DNA of 64,000 nt from Candolleomyces eurysporus (Eukaryota; Basidiomycota; Agaricomycetes; Agaricales; Psathyrellaceae). The position numbers and the translations under genes were made by a program. The stretch is taken from NCBI GenBank assembly GCA_027579435.1, contig JANBPK010000774.1, positions 62,001-126,000 on the forward strand, given 5' to 3'. The notes beneath the pieces were generated by a model. It saw nothing but the letters and a program-made list of their open reading frames with translations, did not search any database and was not told the origin of the DNA. Positions 11,401-22,296 of the stretch are shown piece by piece; position 1 is the stretch's first letter; the number at the start of each line of letters is the position of its first letter.

Positions 11401-13192
11401 CAACGGGGTGTTGAGCTCAGCAACGAGTTGGTGCAGCTCAACCAAAAGGTCGGCGACATGAAGCAGCAGTACACCCAAGCGAGGAGGGAGATCGATCGTT
11501 TGACAGTGCGTATCGATCCTATCTCTCTTCTACGTCTCGCCCTTACTCACATACTAACGACATGTAGGCCCAAGAACGCACCATAAGGGACCAGCACAAC
11601 CAACTCAAGATGAATTTGGGCGCACTACAGGATGAGGCAAATGAGGAATTGCCGACTGGTGTTACTGGCTACCAGAACGCTAAGGACGTCAGTTGTTTCA
11701 ATTCTGTACGCGGTTTGTCGGATTGTCTGATCCAAGTCTTTGTTATATAGGATGCGGAGGCCGAGATTGCCAACACCGAGAAACAGATGGCCGCTGCAGC
11801 GATAGAGATGAAGAAACTCCAGGAAGTCCAGGCGGCGTTGCTCACTCAGCTCGGCGAAGTCAAGGCTGAGTTGCAGGCGTTTGGTGCGAAGAAGGATGAG
11901 CTTCAGGTATCTAGTTAATGCTCTAGTGATTCCCAATTCAATAAGGCTGACATACCGGTTTCTTTACCACGTATAGAACCGACTGACTGCAGCCGTCGCT
12001 GATCGTGTCCAGAAGCAGTCAGATGTTGGGCATTGGGAGAAGAAGCTGACGGCTGAGGAAGCTGGGATTCAGAAGCAGAAAGAGAGTGTTGCGGTTACCC
12101 AGAAGGAGTTCGAGGTTCGTCTTCTTTCGTTGAATGGAACGACGTCTGCTAGGGTACTTACTCGATTTTCTGCTATCTTCTTTCTATGTAGACCTGGACG
12201 GAAGGCGCATTGAAATTCTGCGAGAGGGTTGAGAATGCCCGGAGGGTTGATATTGTGAATCGCGAGCATGAGGCTGCGCAGAAAGCTCTCAGAGAGCGCG
12301 AGAAGCAGTCAGTCCTTTTTTCACCCCCTGTTTGTTCTTTCCCTGCGCCATTTGGAGCTGACTTCCCTATCTTTCTGCATTAGACAAGGCGCGAGCGTTG
12401 AAGACCTGGCCGCTGCCGTCAACAAAGCGAGGGAAGCTTACGACAAGGTGGAGAGGGAGTGGAAGCACATGTCCAACCTGAACAAGGGGCTTCGAGCTTC
12501 ACTCCATGTTCGACTCCACCGTTGGCAAGAGTTCCGAAGGCACATCGCGTTGAGATGTAGGATCATTTTTGGATTCCACCTTTCTCGTCGTGGCTACTTT
12601 GGGAAGGTTCTGTTCAATCATGCTGGGCAGACCTTGACCTTGAGGGTACGTCTTCCGCCCCTCCCTCTCTCCGGTGGTTTGGATCTGGTCTGATTGTGGT
12701 TTGCGTTTAGGTTCAAACGGACGACCAGATTCAGGACAAGGGCGCTGCTGAGAAGGATCCGAAATCCTTGAGCGGTGGTGAAAAGTCCTTTTCGACGATT
12801 TGTTTGTTGCTTTCGCTTTGGGATTCGATTGGGTGTCCGTTACGTTGCTTGGGTATGCGTCTCTTCGTTTGTTTCTTCTGCTACCGAATAGCTTTCTGAC
12901 TCATCTATGACTTGAAACAGACGAGTTCGACGTGTTCATGGACGCGGTCAATCGACGTATCAGTATGAGGATGATGGTATGCGCTGCCCGTCTCTCAACA
13001 ACTGACCCTGTTCTCTGACTGACGTCTTTGTAGATCGAGGTGGCGTCGGCGAACCAGAACAAGCAGTATATTCTTATCACACCTCAAGATATGACGAATA
13101 TTCATATTGGGGATAACGTCAAGGTGTTGAGGATGCTTGACCCCGAACGTGGTAATGCTCGACTGAATTTCCCTGTCGTTTCTTCGAGATGA
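8499..13192 (+). CDS. smc6: SMC6, ATPase subunit of the Smc5/6 complex
   Basis: Twenty-one exons (8499-8810, 8864-8966, 9024-9035, 9092-9197, 9257-9489, 9540-9589, 9638-9958, 10025-10168, 10225-10787, 10853-10946, 11004-11158, 11229-11324, 11391-11505, 11568-11687, 11751-11906, 11977-12114, 12192-12307, 12384-12645, 12711-12852, 12921-12976, 13034-13192) sum to 3453 nt, in frame, 1150 residues, normal for SMC6. After an acidic nuclear-type N tail comes [12 protein letters not shown], then Walker A G-H-N-G-S-G-K-S at about residues 139-146. Coiled coil spans about 215-530, the hinge about 540-650, then the return coil. The ABC signature L-S-G-G-E lies near 1053 and Walker B L-D-E-F-D near 1080. 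The protein works in the nucleus in DNA repair and replication-fork stability. The 12-nt third exon splits the P-loop. The final exon ends P-V-V-S-S-R; its 3' end seeds the downstream duplications. Confidence 0.95.
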
Positions 13193-13650
13193 GAGTTTTA
13201 ATTGCTCTCGTAGCTCCCGTCCCGTCGAACTGAGGCACGGTGCTCGCTCCCTCAGAGCCCGTTCGTTCAAGGTCTTCCTTCAACGCTTCAAGATTGGGGT
13301 AGTGTTTGTTTGAAGCCTTCATCGCCATTACTGATTGATGCGTGATTCTATCCCTTAATTATGTCAGATTTTAATTGTATTCTCTCATTTTGTATAGTGC
13401 AGAAAGTGTTTCATCAATGCAACGCGTCCTTTTGGTCCAGATCCATAGGAACGGAGGATTGCTAATCGATACCTCAATCATGAATTACGCTTCCTGCGTC
13501 CTGCGTCCTACAAGAGGTACTTAGTCCCAAGGCGTGGGAGGTGGCTTAGTTAAGTGAGGTGTAATGACAGACATGGAATAATTCCCATCTGCACTTGATC
13601 TGCACCGTGCACGACCGCCCTACTTTCATCGATCTAATCGTCCATCCAAT
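13193..13650. other. SMC6 3' flank and F-box promoter, the spacer copied in later repeat units
   Basis: This spacer, with its T-rich stretch ending near 13400 and the segment just before the F-box ATG, reappears in diverged form at about 15570-15996 and 19568-20031. It therefore belongs to the duplicated unit. Confidence 0.7.
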
Positions 13651-15255
13651 ATGGCACCACTCCGCGACTGCGCTCACCTATACTCAACGAATGCAGTACC
13701 GAATCCCCAAGAAGCCAAGGCCGTCCAACAAAAAGTCGATAATCTTAAGAACAAAATCGGCAACTTGAAGTCGCAGCTTCAAGAGCTCGAGGAGGAACTA
13801 CGCCAGCACGAGGCAGTCCTCTCCCCCGTTCGTCGAATTCCAGCAGAAGTGCTTGGGGAAGTCTTCAGCTTGGTGCTCCCAGTCACCTTGGATCACCAGG
13901 GCAGGGAGCAACTGCTGGACTTCTGCCTGGTGTGCAAACTTTGGCGCGATGCGGCGCTTGCCGCTGGTTGGATTTGGGGAAGCGTGTCTGTCGACATCAG
14001 TCAGTTATCATATGCTTTCCAAGGGATAGTTTCCTGGCTCAATAGATCGGGAGACTTCCCGAAGAGCCTTGAGACCTATATGGAGCATGGCGCCGACAAC
14101 TGCGCCGATTTGGGCTCAGGCTGCAAATCGGGGCACGCAGTTTTAGCCAAATTCCTGACAGATGGACCGATCCTGGACCATCTGGGTCTCGGTTGCCGGG
14201 GTTCCAGATGTTTTCGGAACCTTGTCGAAGCATTGCATTTCTACAGTGCCATTTCCAAGCCGAACATTCAAAGACCTTGGGATCGCCTCAGGTCCCTCTC
14301 TTTGGAGTTCAGGCTTGAGTGGGATGAATCGGAGGATCCATTACAATCGACTTTCCTTCATATCCCCCCGAGTGTCGCCTCTCTCAGGATCCATCTCCCA
14401 CTCAGGGTCAACAATAATTGGTTGGTGATGAATCACACTATTCCGCTCCACATCCCTTCAGCCATTCTGCAACGTTTGACATGCCTGTCAGTCTTCTCGG
14501 CCTCCGGCGTGCCTCGGGGGCTGAGATTGCTAAACCATTGCCAGAATCTTGAGATCCTGACGCTGGATAACCATCGAAACGACCTCACGTCTTCTGAACT
14601 TTCCCGTCCGAGGATCCGTCTTCCGAAATTGCGAATTTTGCGGTCGAAAATACCATTAAATGAGTCTATCAAGATGTTCCACCTTCTCGAAACACCAAAC
14701 CTCATCACCCTTGATATTCATCTGTCGCGCGGATCTCGAACTTCACCGTTCGCAGAAGCCGTCCTCTCTTTCGTCAGGCAGTCGAAGTGCCAAAGCACTT
14801 TGCGCCATTTACTCGTCCATGACTGCTCTTTTACAGATGGAGAACTGGCAGCCCTCATCCACGAACTCCCACTCATCACCCACCTAACGTTGGACAAGGT
14901 TCCAAAAAACGAGATTCAGGATATCTTCGAGAAGCTTTATGCCCGACTTACCCCAGCCCTCGGTTTACAGCACCTCCAGGTGCTCGAGCTCCTCCAACTT
15001 CCACAACCGTTTTCGTTTTCCAGCGTAGGGAAGTACCTTCGAGCACATCGCCTAGGCCTCCATTATGATTCTGTCAGCGATGTCTACGACAGCGAACAAC
15101 CTTTTATCAGTCTGAAGAGATTGGTAGTCACCCATCAAAAGATGTGGCGGCCCAGTTGGGGGCATCACGAAGATATTAATGACGACCCAGATGTCTGTGA
15201 GCTTAGGCTTTCAGGGATGCTAGTCAGTGTGGGTCCTCTGGAATATAACAATTAG
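13651..15255 (+). CDS. F-box protein A of the tandem array
   Basis: Single-exon gene, 534 residues. Residues 1-20 (M-A-P-L-R-D-C-A-H-L-Y-S-T-N-A-V-P) are almost the same in copies A and B. A coiled-coil heptad region follows (about 22-55, L-K-N-K-I-G-N-L-K-S-Q-L-Q-E-L), then the F-box (about 58-110: P-V-R-R-I-P-A-E-V-L-G-E-V-F..C-L-V-C-K-L-W-R-D-A-A-L..W-I-W-G-S-V). The remaining 420 residues are a Leu-patterned, LRR-like repeat region ending L-V-S-V-G-P-L-E-Y. Probably an SCF substrate adaptor of unknown target. It lies 459 bp behind SMC6 on the same strand; its frame is intact. Confidence 0.85.
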   Translation: MAPLRDCAHLYSTNAVPNPQEAKAVQQKVDNLKNKIGNLKSQLQELEEELRQHEAVLSPVRRIPAEVLGEVFSLVLPVTLDHQGREQLLDFCLVCKLWRDAALAAGWIWGSVSVDISQLSYAFQGIVSWLNRSGDFPKSLETYMEHGADNCADLGSGCKSGHAVLAKFLTDGPILDHLGLGCRGSRCFRNLVEALHFYSAISKPNIQRPWDRLRSLSLEFRLEWDESEDPLQSTFLHIPPSVASLRIHLPLRVNNNWLVMNHTIPLHIPSAILQRLTCLSVFSASGVPRGLRLLNHCQNLEILTLDNHRNDLTSSELSRPRIRLPKLRILRSKIPLNESIKMFHLLETPNLITLDIHLSRGSRTSPFAEAVLSFVRQSKCQSTLRHLLVHDCSFTDGELAALIHELPLITHLTLDKVPKNEIQDIFEKLYARLTPALGLQHLQVLELLQLPQPFSFSSVGKYLRAHRLGLHYDSVSDVYDSEQPFISLKRLVVTHQKMWRPSWGHHEDINDDPDVCELRLSGMLVSVGPLEYNN

Positions 15256-15996
15256 TTGCAGCCCGGTGCGTGATTATTTTAATTGAGTGCCGTTGCAATA
15301 CCCTTACTCGTTTCCCGCGATGTATTTACCACTTGCAACAGCATGAATCATGGTATTCAAGTTCGGCGCAACCATAGTCGGGCTGCTAGCGCAATGCGGT
15401 GGAAGACTTGGAACCTCGGACTCCCCTCACCGTTCTCCACTAGCAGAACGTATTTGAACTGCTTTCTCTCTTTGTATCTAGCGTATCTCTCGTATGGTGT
15501 CAACATGTTGAGGATGCTTCACCCCGAACGTGGTAATGCTCGATTGAATTTCCCTGTCGTTTCTTCGCGATGACAGTTTTGATTGTTCTCGTAGTTCCCG
15601 TCTCGTCGAATGGAGGCACGTTGCTCCCTCAGAGCTTATTCGTTAAAGGTCTTCATTCAACGCTTCAAGATTGCGGTAGTGTTTGTTTGTAGCCTTCGTT
15701 GCTATCACATATTGCTGTGTACCTCTATTCCTTACTTGTGCCAGATTTTAATTATATTCTCTGATCGTGTATAGTGCAGGAAGGTGTCTCACCAATGTAA
15801 CGCATCCTTTCCATCCAGGTCCATGGAGACGGAGGGTTGGCAGTCGGTACTCGAATCATGAAAGCGGCACAGCGCTTAGTCCAAGGCGTGGGAGATTGCT
15901 CCATTAAGCGCGAGGTGTACTAACAGACACGAGGCAGAGCATACTTCCCGTCTGCACCGTGCACGACCCAGGGCCTACTTTCATCGTTTATCTAAC
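15256..15996. repeat. Spacer with a second copy of the SMC6 last-exon end
   Basis: The first part is the diverged 3' UTR of F-box A. From about 15510 to 15720 the sequence repeats SMC6 bases about 13125-13320, including the end of the last coding exon ([22 protein letters not shown] followed by TGA) and the T-rich 3' UTR. The rest matches the F-box A promoter. This fixes the left junction of tandem unit 2 inside the SMC6 last exon. Confidence 0.85.
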
Positions 15997-17589
15997 ATGG
16001 CGCCACTCCGCGACTGCGCCCACCTATACTCAACGAATGCAGTACCGAATCCTCAGCAAGCAAAGGCCCTCCAGCGAGAAATCGACAGTCTCAAGAGCAA
16101 AATTGGCAACTTGAAGTGGCAGCTTCAAGAGCTCGAGCAGGAACTACACCAGCACGAGGCAATCCTCTCCCCCGTTCGTCGAATTCCGGTCGAGGTACTG
16201 GGAGAGATTTTCAGCTTGGCGCTCCCAGTCACCTTGGATTCATACGGCAGGTCGCAACTGCTGGACATCTGTCTGGTATGCAAAGCTTGGCGCGATGCGG
16301 CGCTTGCGGCTCGTTGGCTTTGGGGAAGTGTGTTTGTCCACATCGGTCAGCTATTATATGCCTTCGAGGAGGAAGTTTCCTGGATCAATAAATCGGGAGA
16401 CTTCCCGAAGAGCCTCGAAGTCTATATCCAACATGGCGTCGAGGATTGCAGCGATTTGGGCTCAAGATGCAAATCAGGGAATGCGGCTTTGGCCAAGTTG
16501 TTGACGGATGGACCCATGCTGGATCATCTACGTCTCCAATACCAGGGTTCTCAATGCTTTTGGAACCTTGTCGACGCCTTACACACTGATAATGCTCTCG
16601 CCAAGCCGAAAACTCGGCCTTGGGACTGCCTCAGGTCCCTTGCTTTGGAATTCAGTCGCGATTGGAATGAATCAGACAATGAAGCAGACTCTACATTTCA
16701 TCACATACCGTCCAGCATCACCTCTCTTAATTTCACAGTCCCTCCTCATTTGGGCTGGGTAAGTGACACTTCGGATGTCCCTCTCCACATCCCACCGTGC
16801 GTTCTGCAGCGTTTGACGTGCTTGACCTTCAGCTCAAACTGGGCGGGAGAGCACGCGCTTCACCTGCTGGAACATTGCCAGAACGCTAAGACTTTAACAC
16901 TCGATATCTTCAGTGACAATCCTTTCGGCGATCCCAACGGCCTGACACCATCCGAACTGACGGATTCGATGGTTCACCTTCCCCAATTGCGAACATTGCG
17001 TTTGCGGCGACTTTCACCTGTTGCCGTGAACCTGTTCGTCTTTCTCGACACACCCAATCTCGTCTCCCTTGATATTCAGCTCAGGGACTCCGAGTCAGAA
17101 ACCCCGTCATTTGCAGCAGCCGTTTTGTCCTTCATCGAAGGGTCGAAATGCCAAAACACATTTAGGCACCTATCCATCCGTGACTGCACAGTAATAGATG
17201 AAGAACTAGCAACCCTCCTTCACGGTCTCCCTTTCATCACACACCTGACATTGTATAACGTTTCTGTCAAAGAAGAGTGTGACTTTTTCCGGACACTCTC
17301 TTTCCCAACCCCCGCCTTACCCCGCCTCCAAGTTCTCGAGCTCCTCAAATTTCCGCCACAATTTTGTTTCGATGACGTTGAGGTGTTTCTCCGGGCACGT
17401 CGTCCATGGCGGTTCCATGGTGATGGTTTTGTATTCGAGGGACCGCCCGACAGTCTGAAGAAGGTGATAGCCACCTACAAGGAAATACAACCGTGGGCAA
17501 ACCATAGAAGCAATGACATGGACAGCTCATACATCAGTGCATTGAGGCGCTCAGGGGTGCTCGTTAGTGTGGGTCCATTCGAATATTAG
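15997..17589 (+). CDS. F-box protein B of the tandem array
   Basis: Single-exon gene, 530 residues, same architecture as A: conserved N-terminal 17 residues, coiled coil (about 22-55), F-box (about 58-110, R-R-I-P-V-E-V-L-G-E-I-F-S-L..C-L-V-C-K-A-W-R-D-A-A-L), and a long Leu-patterned tail ending S-V-G-P-F-E-Y. It is closer to copy C than to A in the C-terminal half (both have the G-P-P-D-S-L-K-K-V motif near residue 490 and the block around D-S-M/I-V-H-L-P-Q-L-R). The frame is intact despite the decayed SMC6 pieces on either side, which suggests that the F-box part is kept by selection. Confidence 0.85.
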   Translation: MAPLRDCAHLYSTNAVPNPQQAKALQREIDSLKSKIGNLKWQLQELEQELHQHEAILSPVRRIPVEVLGEIFSLALPVTLDSYGRSQLLDICLVCKAWRDAALAARWLWGSVFVHIGQLLYAFEEEVSWINKSGDFPKSLEVYIQHGVEDCSDLGSRCKSGNAALAKLLTDGPMLDHLRLQYQGSQCFWNLVDALHTDNALAKPKTRPWDCLRSLALEFSRDWNESDNEADSTFHHIPSSITSLNFTVPPHLGWVSDTSDVPLHIPPCVLQRLTCLTFSSNWAGEHALHLLEHCQNAKTLTLDIFSDNPFGDPNGLTPSELTDSMVHLPQLRTLRLRRLSPVAVNLFVFLDTPNLVSLDIQLRDSESETPSFAAAVLSFIEGSKCQNTFRHLSIRDCTVIDEELATLLHGLPFITHLTLYNVSVKEECDFFRTLSFPTPALPRLQVLELLKFPPQFCFDDVEVFLRARRPWRFHGDGFVFEGPPDSLKKVIATYKEIQPWANHRSNDMDSSYISALRRSGVLVSVGPFEY

Positions 17590-18016
17590 GACTATCAGGC
17601 GTGGCTCAGGGTGAGTGGTTTTCGATTAGACGCCGATACAATACCCTTACTCATTTTCAGGGATGTATTTCTCAATAGCAACAGCATGGCTCCTGGTATC
17701 AGGCGTAAGGTCAGACTGCTGGCGCAAACCTCATATTTTAATCGTGCTCCCTCTTTGCGGCTCTATCACAACGTGTTTTTTTTGTGCCTGTGTAAATACG
17801 CTAGTTGTAGGTAACGACGAATAAGTCGCCCCTTCTATCACAGGGTGTTGCTTCAGTACGAGCAATCCTTTTTCCTCCTTGTAAACGGCTCAACAGTAAG
17901 ATATGAAGCTTTGGTGCGACTCGAGGAAGGGTGGGCTGCAGGTATATAACGTTTCTGTTATTCCAATACGAGTAGCAGAACCTCAGAGGGCTGACGAAAT
18001 AACTTCTTTCTAACAG
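17590..18016. other. 3' flank of F-box B
   Basis: The first 120 bp resemble the 3' flanks of A and C (conserved A-T-A-C-C-C-T-T-A-C block). From about 17940 SMC6 intron-15-like sequence begins, leading into the pseudogene. No gene. Confidence 0.5.
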
Positions 18017-19567
18017 AACCAGTTGACTGAGCGCATCCAGAAGCAGTCGGACGTGAGGCTTTGGGAGAAAAAGTTGAAGCCGGAGAAGTTGGGATCAAGT
18101 CTCAGGAGCAGACCGTCGCTGTCAGGCAAGGGGAGTTCAAGGTTTGCCCCCTTTCGCTGGATCCATCGATATCTGCTGAGGATACAAATCAAAATTCTTC
18201 TTCCAGTTTTATGTAGACCTGGCCGGAGGCACTTTCAAATACTGCGAGATAGTCGAGAAATTCGAAAGGTTGAGATTGTGCTGCGCAGAAAGCGAAAGAA
18301 GGAGTCTGTGTTTCTCTCTCCCTTTGTGCTTTCCCCGCACCATGGAAGGCTAATACGTTCTACCCAAACTAGACAGGTATTCGGCGTCAAGGAGCTATAT
18401 TTCATTTAACAAGGCCCAGGAAGCTTACGACAAAGTGGAAGAGGATTGAAAGCGTGCGTCTTAGCTGAGCAAAGCGCTTCGAGTTTCCCTCCCTTGGTTT
18501 GACTCCACTGTTGGCAAGAGTTCCGAAGATACCTTGCATTGAGGTGTAGAGTATTCTTTGGATTCCATCCTTCTCGTTGTGGGTACCTCAGAAAGAGTAT
18601 GTTCAATTGTATTGGGCAGACCTTGATTTGGAGGGTACGTGTTCCGCGGTTTCTCCCCAGTTCCGTGTGCGGTGTGAAGTGGATTCTGGTGTATTTTTTT
18701 GCTCATTTAGCTTCAAACCGATCACCAAATTCACGATAATGGCACTGCTGAGAAGGATTCCGAGGCATTTTGACTCGGGTACATTGTTACCCCGGAGCCT
18801 TTGCCGCCAAGCTTTTGCAGTGATGGTGAGCTTTAAGCTCCGCAGCTCAATTTAGTATGTTGTTCTCATGCGCCATCAGGTCAAAATGCCTCGGAGAACT
18901 GCCGTGCAAAGCATCGGCCCATTGACCACAGGTACAGTGTTACCCTCGAGGCTTTGCCGCCAAGCTTTTNGCACTGATGGTGAGCTTTAAGCTCCGCCGC
19001 TCAATTTGGTATGTCGTTCTCATGTGCATCATCTTCATCCTGTCCACCTCTCCAAGTGCTTAGTAGAATGCATTGAAACCCCGGCAGGTCAAAATGCCTC
19101 GGAGAACTGCCGTGCAAAGTATCGGCCCATTGAACACAGGTCAGAGGTCCTTGATCGATAGTGAAAAGTCTTTTTCGACAATTTGTCTGTTACTTTCGTC
19201 CTGGGATTCGATTGGTGTCCTTTACTTTGCTTGGGTACGCGTATTCTCGTTTCTTCACCCGATTTCCTGAACCATGCATGAATTTGAACAGACGAATCCG
19301 AAGTGTACATGAGCGCAGTCAACCGGTGTATCGGTATGAGGATGATGGTGCGTGCCGTTCGCCTTTCGACAACTGGCACTTGCTTCTGACCGACATCTCG
19401 TCGTTCTCGTAGGTCAAGGTGGCTTCGGCGAGCCAGAAAAAGTAGCATATATTGATTACTCCTCAAGATATGATGGACATTTCCACCGAGGACAAAGGTC
19501 AAGGTGTTGAGGATGCTTGACCCTGAATGCGGCAATGCTCTATTCAATTTTCCTGTTTTCCGTTGAG
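18017..19567 (+). pseudogene. SMC6 3'-half pseudogene
   Basis: The stretch carries SMC6 exons 16 to 21 in order: exon 16 begins at 18017 (A-A-C-C-A-G-T-T-G-A-C-T), exon 17-like sequence near 18216, exon 18 end near 18480-18637, exon 19 split by an insert (see separate entry) and resumed at about 19146, exon 20 near 19292, exon 21 from about 19413. It cannot be functional: the walker-B region reads D-E-S-E instead of D-E-F-D, exon 21 contains an in-frame TAG (K-stop where SMC6 has K-Q), and frameshifts occur in exons 16-18. There is no upstream half. It is the SMC6 part of tandem unit 3. Confidence 0.85.
18760..19140. mobile_element. Insert in the SMC6 pseudogene with internal direct and inverted repeats
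   Basis: About 380 bp absent from SMC6 separates the exon-19 halves just before the L-S-G-G-E codons. It consists of two direct copies of a 150-210 bp unit (18778-18930 and 18931-19139, the second with about 57 extra bases). The 15-mer CCGAGGCATTTTGAC at 18760-18774 is the exact inverse of GTCAAAATGCCTCGG at 18880-18894 and 19088-19102. No transposase is encoded. A non-autonomous element or a local rearrangement would both fit. Confidence 0.55.
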
Positions 19568-20031
19568 ATGAGAATTGAAATTGCTCTTGTAGTTTCCGTT
19601 CCTTGGAACCGAGGGATTGTACCTGCTCCCTCAGCCCGTTCGTACAAAGTCTTTGTTTGATGCTTCAAGATTGCAACAGTGTTCGGAGATGAAGTTCTGA
19701 ATGCTCTTAATTATTGCTACTTGTTTTCTATCTTTTATGCCAGAATTTAATTGTAATTCCTGATTATATATAGTGCAGGGCAATACTTCACCGTTGTAAC
19801 GGGCCCTTTCATCCAGTTCCATAGAACCAGCGCCGCGGCGGGGGATTGGCAACTGACCATAAGTACCTTTCCTACGTCCTGAGAGGAAGTTCGGCTAGTC
19901 CCGATGCGGTGTGGGAGGTGGCTTCGTTAAGTAGAGCCTCATGTATTGACAGCACGAGGCAGAGCAATCTTCCTGTCTGCACCGTGCACAACTCGGTATC
20001 CCACTCTCATCGATTTCATCGTCTATCCAAC
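19568..20031. other. Spacer between SMC6 pseudogene and F-box C
   Basis: Diverged copy of the 13193-13650 spacer, including the T-rich 3' UTR and the promoter block before the F-box ATG. An open frame joined to F-box C starts at 19846, but the aligned start of the family is at 20032. Confidence 0.6.
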
Positions 20032-21669
20032 ATGATACTGCTCAGCGAGTGTGCCCACCTTTACTCTACCAACGCAATACCAGATCCTAGGGAAGCAAAG
20101 GCCCTCCAGCAAGAAATCGAGAATCTCCAAAGCAAAATTGCCGAATTAAAGTCACAGCTTCAAGAGCTCGAGAAAGAACTACCCCAGCATGTAGCAGTCC
20201 TCTCTCCCGTTCGTCGAATTCCGGTCGAGGTGCTGGGGAGGATTTTCAGCTTGGCGCTCCCAACTACCTTGGACGACAATGATAGAGAGCAACTGCTGGA
20301 TTTCTGCCTGGTATGCAAGCTTTGGCGCGATGCAGCGCTTGCTGCTGAATGGCTATGGAGTAGGGTGAGAGTCGAAACCTCTCGAAATTCATTTGAGAAG
20401 ATAGTATCCTGGTACAAAAAATCAGGGAAATCTCCCAAGAGCCTCGAAGTTGCCATTGAACTCTGTGAAGACGGTGAAGAGGACTGTGCCGATCTGGGAT
20501 CGGAATGCAAATCGGGGAATGCGGTTTTGGCCAGGTTGCTGACGGATGGACCGATCCTAGATCATCTAGATCTCAACTACCAAGGTTCTAAATGTTTTTG
20601 GAACCTTGTCGAAGCCTTGCATTTCTACGATACCATTTCCAAGCCGAAAACTCGGCCTTGGGACCGCCTCAGGTCCCTGGCTTTGGGATTTGATTGGGAG
20701 TGGGAAGAACCGGACGATAAATTAGAATCCACATTTCACCATATACCCTCCAGCGTCACCTCTCTCAGTTTCAGACTCCCAATTGCCGATGAAACGTGGG
20801 ACGGAGATAACATTTTGGACATCCCGCTCCACGTCCCGTCGGACGTTCTGCAGCGTTTGACATGCTTGACGTTCACATCGGATTGGACGGGAGACCATGG
20901 GCTTCAGTTGCTGAAACATTGTCAGAACGTCGAGACTCTAACACTCGATATCCTCAGCAAGAACCCTTTCGGCAATCCTAGCGACTTCACACCTCCCAAG
21001 CTGATGGATTCGATTGTTCACCTTCCCCAATTGCGATCATTGCGTTTGCGGCGACTTTTACCTGTTGCCGTGAACATTTTCCTCTTTCTCAACACGCCCC
21101 ATCTCGTCTCCCTTGATATTCAGCTCTTCCCCCGCGAGCCTGAGATGACGCCGGAGGCCTCATCGTTCGCAAAAACCGTTTTGTCCTTCATTGAACGGTC
21201 TGAATGCCAAACCACCCTGCGGCTTCTATGCATCCGCGAGTGCCCCTTCACGGACGAAGAATTAGCAACCCTCCTTCGGGGTCTCCCGTTCATCACACAT
21301 CTGACGTTGGATGATGTTCCTATCAAAGAAAATGGGAACGTTTTCCATAAACTTTGTTTCCCAACCCTCACTCTACCCCACCTCCAGGCTCTCAAGCTCC
21401 TCGAACTTCCGCCGCAGTTTCGTTTTGGTGACGTTGAGGACTTCCTTCAGGCACGTCGCCCAGTCCAATTTAATAATGGCGCTTTCGTATTCGAGGGACC
21501 ACCCGATAGTCTGAAGAAAGTGGTAGCCACCTACCAGAAAACATCGGCACCCTGGCTGAAGGATAGAAGCGATAACACCCCATACATTAGTGCGCTGAGG
21601 CATTCTGGGACGTTCATCAGTGTGGGTCCTTCGGAATATCATGGTCGTCAAGTGCAATCCAGTGCGTGA
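20032..21669 (+). CDS. F-box protein C of the tandem array
   Basis: Single-exon gene, 545 residues from the ATG at 20032. The open frame runs 62 codons further upstream to 19846, but that part lies in the repeated spacer, and copies A and B begin at the aligned Met (M-I-L-L-S-E-C-A-H-L-Y-S-T-N-A-I-P vs M-A-P-L-R-D-C-A-H-L-Y-S-T). Domain order: coiled coil (about 22-55), F-box (about 58-110), LRR-like tail. Compared with A and B it has small insertions near residues 145 and 370 and an extended C terminus after S-V-G-P-S-E-Y. No internal stops. Confidence 0.83.
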   Translation: MILLSECAHLYSTNAIPDPREAKALQQEIENLQSKIAELKSQLQELEKELPQHVAVLSPVRRIPVEVLGRIFSLALPTTLDDNDREQLLDFCLVCKLWRDAALAAEWLWSRVRVETSRNSFEKIVSWYKKSGKSPKSLEVAIELCEDGEEDCADLGSECKSGNAVLARLLTDGPILDHLDLNYQGSKCFWNLVEALHFYDTISKPKTRPWDRLRSLALGFDWEWEEPDDKLESTFHHIPSSVTSLSFRLPIADETWDGDNILDIPLHVPSDVLQRLTCLTFTSDWTGDHGLQLLKHCQNVETLTLDILSKNPFGNPSDFTPPKLMDSIVHLPQLRSLRLRRLLPVAVNIFLFLNTPHLVSLDIQLFPREPEMTPEASSFAKTVLSFIERSECQTTLRLLCIRECPFTDEELATLLRGLPFITHLTLDDVPIKENGNVFHKLCFPTLTLPHLQALKLLELPPQFRFGDVEDFLQARRPVQFNNGAFVFEGPPDSLKKVVATYQKTSAPWLKDRSDNTPYISALRHSGTFISVGPSEYHGRQVQSSA

Positions 21670-22289
21670 TTATTGCGATTAGATACCGTTGTAATACCCT
21701 GACACCTTCTCAGCGGCTCATTTCTCGGCTGCAACAGACGTCACAACTCCGGGTCCTAGCCTTAATCCTAATGGTCGGATTCCTACGGTGTGGTGGGAGG
21801 AGCCCATAACGCTGTGGATCCTCGTGTTACTAATCCTCTTACTATGTCTGTGACAATGTACTCGTATCGATGTAAGTTGAAGGCCATGCTTACCACACTG
21901 ACACCTTTTATCTCATCTTACCTTTATGTAGCTCATCTTCGTCGCTCGTCTCTCTCTTTTCATGTATCTTTGCCCCGTTTTTGTACATCGTTGTCATTTA
22001 TAGCTCATCTTGGATGAATACACGTTGGTCTTATCAAGCTTTGGAACGACACCCCGGCGAGGCTACTGGAAGACGACAGCCTTATAATCAACAATCAACA
22101 ACTTTGAAACAAAACCGCTATACCCCGCTAACTGACCGGGCGAATCTTTGTTCATGCCGGTCGTATTTCATCGCAATTCGCAAGCCACATCATCTTCTGC
22201 AGTCGGCGACAAGCTTTTCGATGTCCGCCCTTTGCGTTGGCGGTCTGAGGCAGCGACGCGACATGAGAGTACAAGTAGGCGCTAGTACC
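21670..22289. other. 3' flank of F-box C and start of a dispersed repeat
   Basis: The first 60 bp match the other F-box 3' flanks. The part from about 21980 resembles pieces near 26500, and 22150-22289 is the first copy of a dispersed repeat (own entry). No gene supported. Confidence 0.5.
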
Positions 22290-22296
22290 CGTTGAG
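22150..22296. repeat. Dispersed repeat, copy 1
   Basis: About 145 bp match 27153-27297: shared landmarks are TTTCAT-GCA-TTCG, AAGCCAC-TCA-CTTCTGCA, TTTCGAT, GGCGGTCTGAGGCAGCGACGCGAC (here) and GTAGGCGC-AGTACCCGTT. Read on the minus strand both copies give similar peptides (R-V-A-A-S-D, then K-A-C), but copy 1 has stops. Origin unknown. Confidence 0.6.

Noticed and set aside
19846..20031. 62-codon N-terminal extension of F-box C
   Set aside because: This part is the repeated spacer, and paralogues A and B start at the aligned Met 20032.
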